Made by a program: the position numbers and the translations under genes
Assembly: GCA_913063035.1 (NCBI GenBank)
Contig: CAJXYS010000003.1
Span: 58,765 to 122,764, forward strand
DNA length: 64,000 bases
Source: an uncultured Maritimibacter sp.
Lineage (GTDB): Bacteria > Pseudomonadota > Alphaproteobacteria > Rhodobacterales > Rhodobacteraceae
Reading direction: 5' to 3'
The notes under the pieces: generated by a model
Databases searched by the model: none
What the model was told of the DNA's origin: nothing
What the model saw: the letters and a program-made list of their open reading frames with translations, nothing else
Shown here: one piece after another, positions 18,879 to 28,482 of the stretch
How the letters are laid out: the number at the start of each line of letters is the position of its first letter
Position numbering within the stretch: position 1 is the first letter of the stretch

Positions 18879-19490
18879 ATGACAGGCGAAAGCGAAACCT
18901 TTACCGTCCCGGCACGGCGCGGCCGGGCCACGCGGCTCGGTGCCGGCGAGGCGATCAAGATCATCAACACCCATGGCATGCAGGTCGTGGACACCTGGGC
19001 CTTCAGCGCCGAGGACCTGACCGAGTTCATGTCGAACGAGCACATGCGCGCCACGCTGGGCAAGCTCTGGCCGGCGCCGGGCGATGCGCTGGTCACCAAC
19101 CGCCGGCGGCCGATCCTGACGCTGGAGGAAGACAGTTCGCCGGGGCGCCACGATACGCTGATCGCCGCCTGCGACGACTACCGCTACGGCCTTCTCGGCT
19201 GCACCGAGTATCACGACAACTGCACCGACAACCTCTTTGCGGGGATGCGGCAGCTGGGCCTGACGCCGCCCGAATGCCCGAGCCCGCTGAATCTGTGGAT
19301 GAACATCCCCGTCGACGCGGCCGGGGCCACCAGCTGGGGCGAGCCGCTGTCGAAACCCGGCGACTACGTGGTGCTGCGCGCCCATATGGACTGCGTGGTG
19401 GCGATGTCGGCCTGCCCGCAGGACATCCTGCCGATCAACGGCGCGGCCTGCACGCCGGTCGAGGCACATTACCGGATTCTCGGCCGCTGA
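18879..19490 (+). CDS. DUF1989 / urea-carboxylase-associated family protein
   Basis: 203 aa. Family features include VVDTWAF, MSNEHMRATLGKLWP, GCTEYHDNCTDN, PSPLNLWMNIPVD and DCVVAMSACPQDILPING. Relatives include the two subunits of carboxyguanidine deiminase next to guanidine/urea carboxylase genes, but here there is a single copy and no carboxylase. The ATG at 18879 has AGGACAAGGGGG upstream; a TTG at 18804 overlapping ynjD is less likely. It follows ynjD by 71 bp and may join that operon; urease lies 3 kb away. Confidence 0.82.
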   Translation: MTGESETFTVPARRGRATRLGAGEAIKIINTHGMQVVDTWAFSAEDLTEFMSNEHMRATLGKLWPAPGDALVTNRRRPILTLEEDSSPGRHDTLIAACDDYRYGLLGCTEYHDNCTDNLFAGMRQLGLTPPECPSPLNLWMNIPVDAAGATSWGEPLSKPGDYVVLRAHMDCVVAMSACPQDILPINGAACTPVEAHYRILGR

Positions 19491-19497
19491 AAGGAAG

Positions 19498-19528
19498 GAC
19501 GCCGGCAAGCCCGAGGGCCGCCGGCGTC
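19498..19528 (+). terminator. Inverted repeat after the DUF1989 gene
   Basis: GACGCCGGC and GCCGGCGTC form a perfect 9-bp stem with a 13-nt loop, 7 bp past the stop. No immediate T-run follows (the nearest is TTCCTTTAA), so termination is likely but not certain. Confidence 0.45.
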
Positions 19529-19629
19529 CGGAGTGGTGGCGTTCCTTTAATGTGCCGACAGTAGAGGCGCCCCCCTCGCGGTCAAGCGGCACGGCACACC
19601 CCCATACCAATTTGCCGCGATACCCCCCG

Positions 19630-19651
19630 AAATAGGGATAATACCCTATTT
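19630..19651. repeat. AT-rich inverted repeat in a convergent gap
   Basis: AAATAGGG and CCCTATTT are perfect 8-bp arms around ATAATA, set in a notably AT-rich patch of the 192-bp gap between two converging genes. It is followed by AGGGTAGGTTTT. It may be a bidirectional transcription stop or a protein site; the sequence does not decide. Confidence 0.4.
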
Positions 19652-19682
19652 AGGGTAGGTTTTGCGCAGGGGGCGGCCGGGG

Positions 19683-20558
19683 TCAGCGGGGCTCGAAATA
19701 ATCCAGCGGGATCTTCAGGTAGCGCCGCCCGTCATCCTCGGGCGCCGGCTTGCGCCCACCGCGGATATTGATCTGCAGCGCCGCCAGCATCAGCCTGGGC
19801 AGGGGCAGGGTTGCATCGCGGGCGTCGCGCACCGCGCGATACGCGGCCTCGGACGGCGCATCCTTGAGATGGATGTTCGTCGCCTTGTGCTCGGCGACCG
19901 TCGCCATGCACGCCGCTTCCCGGCCTTCGGGGGCATAGTCATGGCCGACGAAGAGCCGGGTATCGTCGGGCAGCGCCAGGATCGCCTGGATACTCGCGTA
20001 GAGATCCGCGGAACTGCCACCCGGGAAATCGGCGCGGCTGGTGCCGCTGTCGGGCATCATGAAGGTGTCGTGGACGAAGGCCGCATCGCCTGCCACATAG
20101 GTGATCGAGGCAAGCGTGTGCCCGGGCGAGAACATGACGCGCACGGGGATCTCGCCCACCGTGAACGTCTCGCCATCGGCAAAGAGCCGGTCCCACTGGC
20201 TGCCATCGGTCGGGAAGTCGTCGGGCAGGTTGTAGATGCCTTTCCATAGCGCCTGCACCTTCACGACGTGTTCGCCGATGGCCGTCGGCGCGCCAAGACG
20301 CTCCTTCAGCCAGGGCGCGGCCGAGAAATGGTCGGCATGCGGGTGCGTGTCGAGAATCCAGACGATCTCGATCCCGGCCTCCTCCACATAGGCGAGGATT
20401 TCCTCGGCGCTGTGGGTCATGGTGGCCGCGGCCTGCGGATCGTAGTTCAGCACCGGGTCCACGATCGCGCCCTTCATGGTCGCGGGGTCGTGAAAGACGT
20501 ATTGCCAACTGCCCGTCGGCGCGTCCCAGAAGCTCTTGACGATTGGGCTCTTGCTCAT
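19683..20558 (-). CDS. Persulfide dioxygenase-like metallo-beta-lactamase-fold hydrolase
   Basis: 291 aa. The metal motif is THPHADH at residues 71-77, with further ligands H147 (SPGHT), D170 in the PDSGTSRADFPGG block and H206 (VGHDY). The last block is typical of ETHE1/Blh sulfur dioxygenases, which oxidise glutathione persulfide to sulfite. The ATG at 20558 has AAGGAGG upstream. It follows the peroxiredoxin gene with a hairpin between them. It would complete a pathway with the SQR-like enzyme at 5.7 kb. A glyoxalase II-type thioesterase is the main alternative. Confidence 0.82.
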   Translation of the reverse strand: MSKSPIVKSFWDAPTGSWQYVFHDPATMKGAIVDPVLNYDPQAAATMTHSAEEILAYVEEAGIEIVWILDTHPHADHFSAAPWLKERLGAPTAIGEHVVKVQALWKGIYNLPDDFPTDGSQWDRLFADGETFTVGEIPVRVMFSPGHTLASITYVAGDAAFVHDTFMMPDSGTSRADFPGGSSADLYASIQAILALPDDTRLFVGHDYAPEGREAACMATVAEHKATNIHLKDAPSEAAYRAVRDARDATLPLPRLMLAALQINIRGGRKPAPEDDGRRYLKIPLDYFEPR

Positions 20559-20580
20559 GGCTTGCCTCCTTCGTGAATGG

Positions 20581-20606
20581 ACCGGCGCGCTGTCCCGCGC
20601 GCCGGT
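20581..20606 (-). repeat. Intercistronic hairpin between peroxiredoxin and persulfide dioxygenase genes
   Basis: ACCGGCGCGC and GCGCGCCGGT make a perfect 10-bp stem with loop TGTCCC. It ends about 22 nt before the dioxygenase ATG. There is no T-run, so it may stabilise or partly attenuate the mRNA rather than end it. Confidence 0.45.
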
Positions 20607-20634
20607 GTCTCGCTGTGTCCGGATCGCGTCCCGC

Positions 20635-21282
20635 TCAAAGCTGGCGGGTCGAGAAGTACCAGTCGACCGTGTCGTAGCCTTCGGCCGCGCGACCCGCTGC
20701 CGCATCGGCGGTGGCCGGAGGGGGAACGATGACCGGGTCGCCCGGTTTCCAGTTTTCCGGCATGGCGCATTTGTTCTCGTCCGCGGTCTGCAGCGCGACC
20801 AGCAGGCGATGGATCTCGTCCACCGAGCGGCCGGCGTTCATCGGGTAGTAGACCATGGCCCGCAGGACGCCCTCGGGGTCGATGATGAAGGTGGCGCGCA
20901 CCGCCGCCGTGTCAGAGGCACCGGGCTGGATCATGCCATAGGCCTGGGCGACCTTCATGTTCAGGTCCGCGATGATCGGGAACCCGATCTCGACGCCGAA
21001 CTTCTCCTTGATGTTCAGCATCCAGGCGATGTGGCTGTAATGGCTGTCGATGGACAGGCCCAGCAGCTCGGCGCCCAGCGCGGCGAAATCGTCCTGGCGC
21101 CTGGCGAAGGCGATGAACTCGGTCGTGCAGACCGGGGTGAAATCCGCCGGGTGCGAGAACAGGATCAGCCACTTGCCCCTGTAGTCGTCCAGCGTCTTGC
21201 GCCCGTCGGTGGTGGGCGCGTCGAAGGCCGGGGCCGGTTCGTTCAGGCGCGGCATGGCGGGGGCTTGGGTGGGGTCGGTCAT
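20635..21282 (-). CDS. Peroxiredoxin (Prx6/AhpC-TSA family)
   Basis: 215 aa thiol peroxidase that reduces hydrogen peroxide or organic peroxides. The peroxidatic cysteine is C52 in DFTPVCTTEF, and a second cysteine, C172 in ENKCAMPENW, is in the C-terminal domain typical of the 1-Cys/Prx6 group; whether it resolves the sulfenate is not known. It starts 103 bp from a divergent OxyR-like gene, the standard arrangement for a regulated peroxidase. The persulfide dioxygenase gene lies downstream on the same strand. Confidence 0.9.
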   Translation of the reverse strand: MTDPTQAPAMPRLNEPAPAFDAPTTDGRKTLDDYRGKWLILFSHPADFTPVCTTEFIAFARRQDDFAALGAELLGLSIDSHYSHIAWMLNIKEKFGVEIGFPIIADLNMKVAQAYGMIQPGASDTAAVRATFIIDPEGVLRAMVYYPMNAGRSVDEIHRLLVALQTADENKCAMPENWKPGDPVIVPPPATADAAAGRAAEGYDTVDWYFSTRQL

Positions 21283-21385
21283 GGGTCGCTTCCTCGTGTC
21301 GGTGTCTCGATGACCTCGACATAAGGTGCGGCTTGATATATTTGAAATGAATTAAATCTCTATCTGTAATTGGCATGCTCTATCA
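21283..21385. promoter_or_regulatory. Divergent promoter region, peroxiredoxin / OxyR-like gene
   Basis: 103 bp, with a striking AT-rich core at 21334-21375 in otherwise GC-rich DNA. GATA at 21335 and TATC at 21361 bracket the core, and several T-N11-A patterns are present, as expected for a LysR-type site. The exact operator cannot be fixed by eye. Confidence 0.5.
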
Positions 21386-22297
21386 ATGATGCCGGGCATC
21401 AATCTTCGCCAGCTGGCCTTCCTCGTGGCCCTCTCCGACCAGCTCCACTTCTCGCGCGCGGCCGAGGCCTGCCACGTCACGCAACCCACGCTCAGCGCGG
21501 GGTTGCGCGAGCTGGAGGAAACGCTCGGCGTGCAACTGGCCGAACGGACCCGGCGCAGCGTCATCATGACGCCGATCGGCCAGGAGATCGCGGACCGGGC
21601 CCGTCGGCTGCTGATCGCCGCCCGCGAGATCGAGACGCTGGCGGGCGAACAGTCCGCCCCCCATGCAGGCGCTCTGACGCTGGGCTCGATCCCCACCATC
21701 GGCCCGTTCCTGCTGCCCCGCGCCCTGCCGGAAATCCGCGGCGCCTTTCCCGACCTCCGGCTCTACCTCCGCGAGGAGATGACCGAGTCGCTGCTCGATG
21801 GGCTGCATGCCGGGCGGCTGGACGCCATCGTGGTGGCGCAGCCCTTCGACATCGGCAATCTCGAGACCGCGTTTCTCTTCGACGACGGCTATCATCTTGC
21901 CGCACCGCCGAAACATCCGGCGCTGGCGCAGGGACGCGTGAGCGGCGCGGATCTTGCCGGCAAGCCGCTGATGCTGCTCGAAAAGGGCCATTGCCTGCAG
22001 CGCCACGCGCTCTCGGCCTATCCGGATGCCGGCATCCAGCAGGACGAAAGCTTCTCGGCCACCAGCCTGTCGACCCTGATCGCCATGGTCTCCGAGGGGC
22101 TCGGGATCACGCTGCTGCCCGACCTGGCCATCGACGCCGGGGCGACCGAAGGCAGCCGGCTCGCGCTGGCGCCGCTGCCCGACGCCTGCCCGCGGCATGT
22201 CGTGCTCGCCTGGCGCAGGACCTCGGCGCGGGCGAACCTCTTCCGTGACCTGGCGGCGATCCTGACCCGCTGCCGTGCCGAGCTGGCCGCGGCCTAG
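21386..22297 (+). CDS. OxyR-like LysR-family regulator with only the first redox cysteine
   Basis: 303 aa: N-terminal winged helix-turn-helix (residues 5-65, [22 protein letters not shown]) and a substrate-binding-like sensor domain. The region [13 protein letters not shown] matches the OxyR C199 region, placing C203 as the peroxide-reactive cysteine. Nine residues later, where OxyR has C208, this protein has Y212 (LSAYPD). It is divergent from a peroxiredoxin gene, so control of that gene is likely. Its TAG overlaps the converging ureG stop in a CTAG palindrome. Confidence 0.85.
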   Translation: MMPGINLRQLAFLVALSDQLHFSRAAEACHVTQPTLSAGLRELEETLGVQLAERTRRSVIMTPIGQEIADRARRLLIAAREIETLAGEQSAPHAGALTLGSIPTIGPFLLPRALPEIRGAFPDLRLYLREEMTESLLDGLHAGRLDAIVVAQPFDIGNLETAFLFDDGYHLAAPPKHPALAQGRVSGADLAGKPLMLLEKGHCLQRHALSAYPDAGIQQDESFSATSLSTLIAMVSEGLGITLLPDLAIDAGATEGSRLALAPLPDACPRHVVLAWRRTSARANLFRDLAAILTRCRAELAAA

Positions 22298-22938
22298 GCC
22301 GAGCGGGCCGTTTCCGGCCCCAGCCCGCCCAGGCCGCCCAACCGATCGATATGCGCCAGGATCTCGGCCACGCCCGCACCATGGCGCAGCGCGGCCATGA
22401 CGAAGGGGCGCCCGCCGCGCACCCGTATCGCGTCGCTCTGCATCACCTCGAGCGACGCACCGACATGGGGCGCGAGGTCGGTCTTGTTGATGATCAGCAG
22501 GTCCGAGCGGGTGATCGCCGGCCCGCCCTTGCGCGGGATCTCCTCGCCGGCGGCGACGTCGATGACGTAGAGCGTGATGTCGGCCAGTTCCGGGCTGAAG
22601 GTTGCAGACAGGTTGTCGCCGCCCGACTCGATCAGCACGATCTCGACCGCGGGGTGGCGCGCCTCCATCTCGGCGACGGCGGCGAGATTGATGGAGGCAT
22701 CCTCGCGGATCGCGGTGTGGGGGCAGCCCCCGGTCTCGACGCCGATGACGCGATCGCGCGGCAGGATCTGCATGCGCATCAGCGCCTCCGCGTCCTCCTG
22801 GGTGTAGATGTCGTTCGTCACCACCCCGATGGACCGGACGGGATGCAGCGCCTCGGCCAGGCGCGCCGTCAGCGTGGTCTTGCCCGCGCCCACGGGGCCG
22901 CCGATCCCGATGCGGAGGGGTCCGTTCATGCGTGTCAT
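22294..22938 (-). CDS. ureG: Urease accessory GTPase UreG
   Basis: 214 aa SIMIBI GTPase that delivers nickel to apo-urease. P-loop GGPVGAGKT at residues 13-21, the metal motif GCPHT, ESGGDNL and [11 protein letters not shown] are all present. The ATG at 22938 overlaps the ureF stop (ATGA), so the longer upstream frame is rejected. Last gene of the urease operon. Confidence 0.96.
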   Translation of the reverse strand: MTRMNGPLRIGIGGPVGAGKTTLTARLAEALHPVRSIGVVTNDIYTQEDAEALMRMQILPRDRVIGVETGGCPHTAIREDASINLAAVAEMEARHPAVEIVLIESGGDNLSATFSPELADITLYVIDVAAGEEIPRKGGPAITRSDLLIINKTDLAPHVGASLEVMQSDAIRVRGGRPFVMAALRHGAGVAEILAHIDRLGGLGGLGPETARSA

Positions 22939-23579
22939 GAGACAAAAATCCTCGTTTCCATGGTTTCGTGTCGCATCGCCGCGACGTCCGACAGGAAGGC
23001 CGCGCTGGCCAGCGCCTCGAGCGGCGCCTCCGCCGCCTCGGCCGCGATCGCCTGGCAAAGCGGCGTCAACGCCGCCAGCACCGACTGCCCCTCCGTCTGA
23101 CCGACAGGGGCGAGCCGCTGGGCCGCCTGCACCAGGTTGCCGGTGAAGGCCTGCAGATACATCGCTGCCGTCAGCGTGACCGGCAGCCCGCGCAGGCCGG
23201 CCGCCGCGCCCACCGCGACCGGCAGGGTCAGCGCCGGCACGTCGAACCCCCAGACCGCGTTCATCGTCCGTGCGAAAGCCCGCCCCTGGCGGTCCGCCTC
23301 GAGCAGCCGCTCACGGCTGGCGGCGAAGGCCCGCGCGGCGGCGTCGATCCCGTCCCACTCCGCCGGCGCGGCCCGCGCGGCCGCGCCCAGAAGGATCGCG
23401 TCGCACCGCCCGGTGCCGAGTTCCAGCACGTCGCACAGCCACCGGCGCAGCCCCTCGGCGTCACGCACATGCCCGTCGGCCACGGCGGCCTCCAGTCCGT
23501 GGGAATAGGCGAAGGCCCCGACCGGGAAGCTGGGCGACAGCCACTGCCCCAGCGTCAGCACATCGGCCTCAGTGGGCAT
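22935..23579 (-). CDS. ureF: Urease accessory protein UreF
   Basis: 214 aa, helical accessory protein that bridges UreG and the urease-UreD complex. Family features include [17 protein letters not shown] at the N-terminus and [17 protein letters not shown] chose the ATG at 23579, which lies inside the 3' end of ureE with an 11-bp overlap; a start 7 codons further upstream is possible. Confidence 0.94.
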   Translation of the reverse strand: MPTEADVLTLGQWLSPSFPVGAFAYSHGLEAAVADGHVRDAEGLRRWLCDVLELGTGRCDAILLGAAARAAPAEWDGIDAAARAFAASRERLLEADRQGRAFARTMNAVWGFDVPALTLPVAVGAAAGLRGLPVTLTAAMYLQAFTGNLVQAAQRLAPVGQTEGQSVLAALTPLCQAIAAEAAEAPLEALASAAFLSDVAAMRHETMETRIFVS

Positions 23580-24042
23580 GCGCCGTCGCCCCGTGCTCAT
23601 GCGCGTGGGTCCGCCCGTGGCCGTAGGCGCCGCCCTCGGGCCGGAAGGGCGCATTGCCCTCGGCGATGCCGGCGCCCAGGTGCTCCAGCATGTGCCGGAT
23701 CACGGGATCGTTCCGGATCACCAGCCGGTCGCCGTCGATCTGGCAGGGCGTGTGACGGTTTCCGATGTGCCAGGCGAGCCGGGGAAGGTTGTCGCCGGTC
23801 ACGAAGAGGACCGGCTCCACCGCCGCACGGATCGCGACCGGCGTGCCGTCGGCCAGGATCAGCGCATCGCCGTCATCCAGCGAGGTCGTCTTCTCGAGAT
23901 CCGCCAGGATGGGACGGCCCGAATCCGTCTCCAGCCGCTTGCGGCGCAGGAAGCGCGCCTCGTAGTCGAGCGTGCAGCTCTCGCCGGCGCCGCTCCAGTC
24001 GCCGGCGCGTTTCAGGGTCTGGGCAATGGGAAGATCGGACAT
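23569..24042 (-). CDS. ureE: Urease accessory protein UreE (nickel metallochaperone)
   Basis: 157 aa. The peptide-binding and metal-binding domains are normal, and the C-terminus has a histidine-rich tail ([17 protein letters not shown]) that should store or bind Ni2+. It follows ureC by 9 bp. Confidence 0.94.
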   Translation of the reverse strand: MSDLPIAQTLKRAGDWSGAGESCTLDYEARFLRRKRLETDSGRPILADLEKTTSLDDGDALILADGTPVAIRAAVEPVLFVTGDNLPRLAWHIGNRHTPCQIDGDRLVIRNDPVIRHMLEHLGAGIAEGNAPFRPEGGAYGHGRTHAHEHGATAHAH

Positions 24043-24051
24043 CGGCGAACC

Positions 24052-25764
<1,713 letters not shown>

Positions 25765-25811
25765 GGATCAGCCTCCGGTCGTTTGCGTGTGGGGTTCGGC
25801 GGGGGCGCCGA

Positions 25812-26480
25812 TCAGGCGCGCCGGTGCCGGATGAGCGCCTGCAAGAGCAGCCCGACCATCAAGCCGTTCATCAGGTGCCAGATGAAATGCGTGCCTGCCG
25901 GGACGTCCGCGCAGAGGTGCAGGTCCAGGGTTCGCGCGACCAGCGAAACCGTGAACGCCAGAGCTGCCGCCAGGATCCAGCCGCGCGCGGGATGGCCGCG
26001 CCACGCCATCAGCCCGGCAAGCGCCAGGAGCGCGATGAGCGCCGGGGCATACTGGCCGCTGCCGTTCAGCAGGCCCGGCGGTCCCGTCTCGGCGCCGGTC
26101 GCGGAGGTGAGCGTCAGCGTAGCCGTCGCGGCCACGGCCGTGATGCTCCCGGCGATCCAGGCCGCACGCGCCGGCGCGCCGCCCAGGTGATAGGTCGAGA
26201 GCCCGACATAGAGCGCCACGAAGCCCCAGATCGGGACGACGTCCGCCCATTCCGACCAGGCATTGGCGTAGACGTGGAACAGGAACGACCCGACCCCGAT
26301 CAGGGCGGCCATCACCACGGCCAGGCCGAAGCCGGGCGCGCCACCATACCGCCGGAGCGCCTGCCATCCCCAGAACGCCGCCAGCGGGAACGCGGCGTTC
26401 GTAAAGGCGTTCAGGGGCTCCGCCCAGAGCCCCGGTCCCGCACGTTCGCAATAAAGATCGATCGGGGTAAGCCAGTCCAT
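25812..26480 (-). CDS. Ceramidase-domain (CREST superfamily) membrane protein in the urease operon
   Basis: 222 aa with about seven helices. The conserved residues of the alkaline ceramidase/PAQR/CREST fold are visible: EPLNAFTN (E21, N24), SFLFH (S65, H69), D80 and the C-terminal H198 and H202 pair in HFIWHLMNG. These form a zinc-dependent hydrolase site in characterised members. It lies between ureB and ureC on the same strand, so it is probably co-transcribed. A role in urease function is not known; lipid amidase or a metal-linked membrane protein are both possible. Confidence 0.78.
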   Translation of the reverse strand: MDWLTPIDLYCERAGPGLWAEPLNAFTNAAFPLAAFWGWQALRRYGGAPGFGLAVVMAALIGVGSFLFHVYANAWSEWADVVPIWGFVALYVGLSTYHLGGAPARAAWIAGSITAVAATATLTLTSATGAETGPPGLLNGSGQYAPALIALLALAGLMAWRGHPARGWILAAALAFTVSLVARTLDLHLCADVPAGTHFIWHLMNGLMVGLLLQALIRHRRA

Positions 26481-26522
26481 CGTGCCGGCAACCTATCATC
26501 CGGCTCCCGCCGCGACCGGGTA

Positions 26523-26831
26523 TCATTCGAGATTTCCCATGATTTTCTGGTTGAACCCGTAGACGCGCCGGGCCCCGGAAATCGGGATGAGCCGGACCTC
26601 GCGGCGCTGTCCCGGCTCGAACCGCACCGCCGTTCCCGCCGCGATGTCGAGCCGAAGGCCGCGCGCCGCCGCGCGGTCGAAGTCGAGCGCGGCATTGGCC
26701 TCTGCGAAATGGTAGTGGCTGCCCACCTGCACCGGCCTGTCGCCGGTATTGGCGACCATCAGCACCGTCACCGGCCGGTCGGAATTGAGCGTCAGCGCGC
26801 CCTCGGCGGGGAAAAGCTCGCCGGGGATCAT
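26523..26831 (-). CDS. ureB: Urease subunit beta
   Basis: 102 aa structural subunit. [35 protein letters not shown] and a [13 protein letters not shown] end are the family marks. Its ATG overlaps the stop of the small upstream gene by ATGA. Confidence 0.96.
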   Translation of the reverse strand: MIPGELFPAEGALTLNSDRPVTVLMVANTGDRPVQVGSHYHFAEANAALDFDRAAARGLRLDIAAGTAVRFEPGQRREVRLIPISGARRVYGFNQKIMGNLE

Positions 26832-26998
26832 CGGCGGCTCGCGACGAAGACCGCCGCGACCCCGGCCGCCACCAGGAAGAGCCCGAGCGCCCAGGCGCCC
26901 GTGTCGATCCCGTGGGGATGGGCATGCGCCCCGGAATGGGCCAGCGCGGGGGCGGCCGTCACGGCGAGCACGGGCAGGGGGACGAAAAGCGATTTCAT
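26828..26998 (-). CDS. 56-aa exported/membrane peptide with histidine-rich segment between ureA and ureB
   Basis: Reads [20 protein letters not shown] (signal-like, cleavage after A20), then [10 protein letters not shown] with four histidines, then one transmembrane helix (about residues 33-53) and a short basic tail ASRR. Its stop overlaps the ureB start by 4 bp (ATGA), and an AAGGAGACC RBS precedes the ATG. The tight coupling within an operon argues that it is real. The His motif suggests metal binding in the periplasm, perhaps nickel handling; this is inference. Confidence 0.75.
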   Translation of the reverse strand: MKSLFVPLPVLAVTAAPALAHSGAHAHPHGIDTGAWALGLFLVAAGVAAVFVASRR

Positions 26999-27009
26999 GG
27001 CGGTCTCCT

Positions 27010-27312
27010 TCAGCGGATCGGGTTGTGAACGGTGACGAGCTTCGTGCCGTCGGGGAAGGTCGCCTCGACCTGGACCTCGTGGATCATCTCCGGCACGCCC
27101 TCCATGCAGTCCTCGCGGCGGACGACCTCGGCCCCGGCGGACATCATCTCGGCCACCGACCGGCCGTCGCGCGCGCCCTCGACCACCGCGTCGGTGATGA
27201 GCGCGATGGCCTCGGGATGGTTCAACTTGACGCCGCGCGCCTTGCGCCGGCGCGCGACCTCGGCGGCCATGGCGACCAGCAGCTTGTCCTTCTCGCGGGG
27301 GGTGAGCTTCAT
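27010..27312 (-). CDS. ureA: Urease subunit gamma
   Basis: 100 aa structural subunit, beginning [13 protein letters not shown] and ending [18 protein letters not shown], both characteristic. It follows ureD by 3 bp. Confidence 0.97.
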   Translation of the reverse strand: MKLTPREKDKLLVAMAAEVARRRKARGVKLNHPEAIALITDAVVEGARDGRSVAEMMSAGAEVVRREDCMEGVPEMIHEVQVEATFPDGTKLVTVHNPIR

Positions 27313-27315
27313 CTC

Positions 27316-28140
27316 TCAGAGTCTCCAGGATATCGGCAGGCCGTCGGATGTGAGCCGGTCGAGAACCGGCAAAAGCGCCTGGCGCAGCGCGTGGCCGTCC
27401 TCTGCCACCAGCCGCATCGCCAGCATGTCGGGCGCCAGAAGGCTGGCGCCGCCGGTCGTCGGCATCAGGGCGCGCAGCGCGGGCAAATGCGCCTCGGCGT
27501 CGGGGGCGACATGCACGAGGCTCGCCATGGCGACGGACCCGGCGCCGACCGCGGCCCTGTCGAGCGCCGCGGCCACGTCGCCGGACAGATCCAGCCCGTC
27601 GAGATAGGCCGGCCGCCCGTCCCGGCGTATCGCGACCCGGTCACTGAACCGGGCGGAGCGCAGCACCTCGCCCATCGCGCGGCGCCCGAACAGCACCGGC
27701 TCGACCATCAGCAGGCGCGCGTCCGGGGCCAGGTCGATCTCGAGGCTGCGCTCGAGATTGCAGCGGTCGTAGAGGATCAGTTCCTGCGGCAGCCAGAAGA
27801 GCGTCGCCCCCGCCGCGGCCGAAAGCCGCGTGGTCACCCGGCCCGGGTCCGGCCCGGTGGCGCGATAGGCGCGTTCGGCGGCCTGGGTCGTCAGGCAGAG
27901 CACCGAGCCCGGACCGGCCTCGGCCGTGACGGCGAAGCGGTCACCGCCGGTCACCCCGCCGGCGGTGTTCACGCAGATCGCGTCGAGCCGCCCGCGCACG
28001 CCGGGGAAAAGCGCCTTGAGCGCGCCGGCCTGGTCCAGGCGATCGATGTAGCTTGATCCGTCGCGCTCGCGCGACGTGATGCGCAGGTCACCCCGGGCCC
28101 GCGGCTGGGACGCGGGTTTCGGCTGGGCGATATCGGGCAT
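27316..28140 (-). CDS. ureD: Urease accessory protein UreD
   Basis: 274 aa using the ATG at 28140. UreD is the scaffold that binds apo-urease with UreF and UreG. Typical blocks are NTAGGVTGGDRF, TTQAAERAYR and FWLPQELILYD. A longer frame to 28257 adds a low-complexity arginine/proline stretch and is rejected. First gene of the operon. Confidence 0.93.
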   Translation of the reverse strand: MPDIAQPKPASQPRARGDLRITSRERDGSSYIDRLDQAGALKALFPGVRGRLDAICVNTAGGVTGGDRFAVTAEAGPGSVLCLTTQAAERAYRATGPDPGRVTTRLSAAAGATLFWLPQELILYDRCNLERSLEIDLAPDARLLMVEPVLFGRRAMGEVLRSARFSDRVAIRRDGRPAYLDGLDLSGDVAAALDRAAVGAGSVAMASLVHVAPDAEAHLPALRALMPTTGGASLLAPDMLAMRLVAEDGHALRQALLPVLDRLTSDGLPISWRL

Positions 28141-28367
28141 GTGCAAGGTGATGTCCGGGCTCCGCGCAGTGGGGCGTCGCGATCGACGTAAGCACAGCGC
28201 AGGCGGCGGCGCGCGGGTCCGGGGCCCCGCCGGGACGACCGGACCGGCATCGCGCACTCAAAATGACCAAATATTCAGCACCACGCCCGCATTATGGGCG
28301 GCGACCTGAAAGGCGGTGCCACCGAATTCCGCCGCGGCGCAGAATCACCGGCCTGACAGGGCAGACG

Positions 28368-28447
28368 AAAAAAGGCGGCGCCTTTGGAAAGACGCCGCCA
28401 AGTATCCTGCAACGCTTTCGAAGGGAGGAGGATGAAAGCGCTGTGAT
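28368..28447 (-). ncRNA. Cuckoo/CcsR-like small RNA with anti-Shine-Dalgarno loop
   Basis: On the minus strand, CGCTTTC and GAAAGCG (28440-28434 and 28419-28413) form a 7-bp stem whose 14-nt loop contains CCTCCTCCC, complementary to a Shine-Dalgarno sequence. After a 13-nt linker a second stem, GGCGGCG/CGCCGCC (28399-28393 and 28380-28374), is followed by six Ts, a Rho-independent terminator. A loop bearing CUCCUCCC followed by a terminator hairpin is the defining layout of the cuckoo RNAs, including CcsR1-4 of Rhodobacter sphaeroides. Only one copy is present, and there is no neighbouring DUF1127 gene. The 5' end is estimated from the promoter. Confidence 0.75.
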
Positions 28448-28453
28448 ACGTTG

Positions 28454-28482
28454 AACATAGCGTCTGCGCTGCAACGCAGCAA
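28454..28482 (-). promoter_or_regulatory. Predicted promoter of the small RNA
   Basis: TTGCTG (28482-28477) and TATGTT (28459-28454) are separated by exactly 17 bp on the minus strand, placing a start about 7 bp downstream, near 28447. In R. sphaeroides the CcsR RNAs are driven by RpoH-type sigma factors; which sigma acts here cannot be read directly. Confidence 0.5.

Noticed and set aside
21335..21364. A full four-part OxyR site in the divergent gap
   Set aside because: GATA...TATC ends are present, but the ATAG-N7-CTAT repeats of the consensus are not.
28305..28325. A TGGCAC...TTCA sigma-54-like promoter upstream of ureD
   Set aside because: The -12 element does not match TTGC, so the match is only partial.
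28421..28445. Plus-strand AGGAGG followed by ATG and a four-codon frame ending in TGA
   Set aside because: It is the complement of the anti-Shine-Dalgarno loop of the small RNA; the hairpin and terminator on the other strand explain it better.
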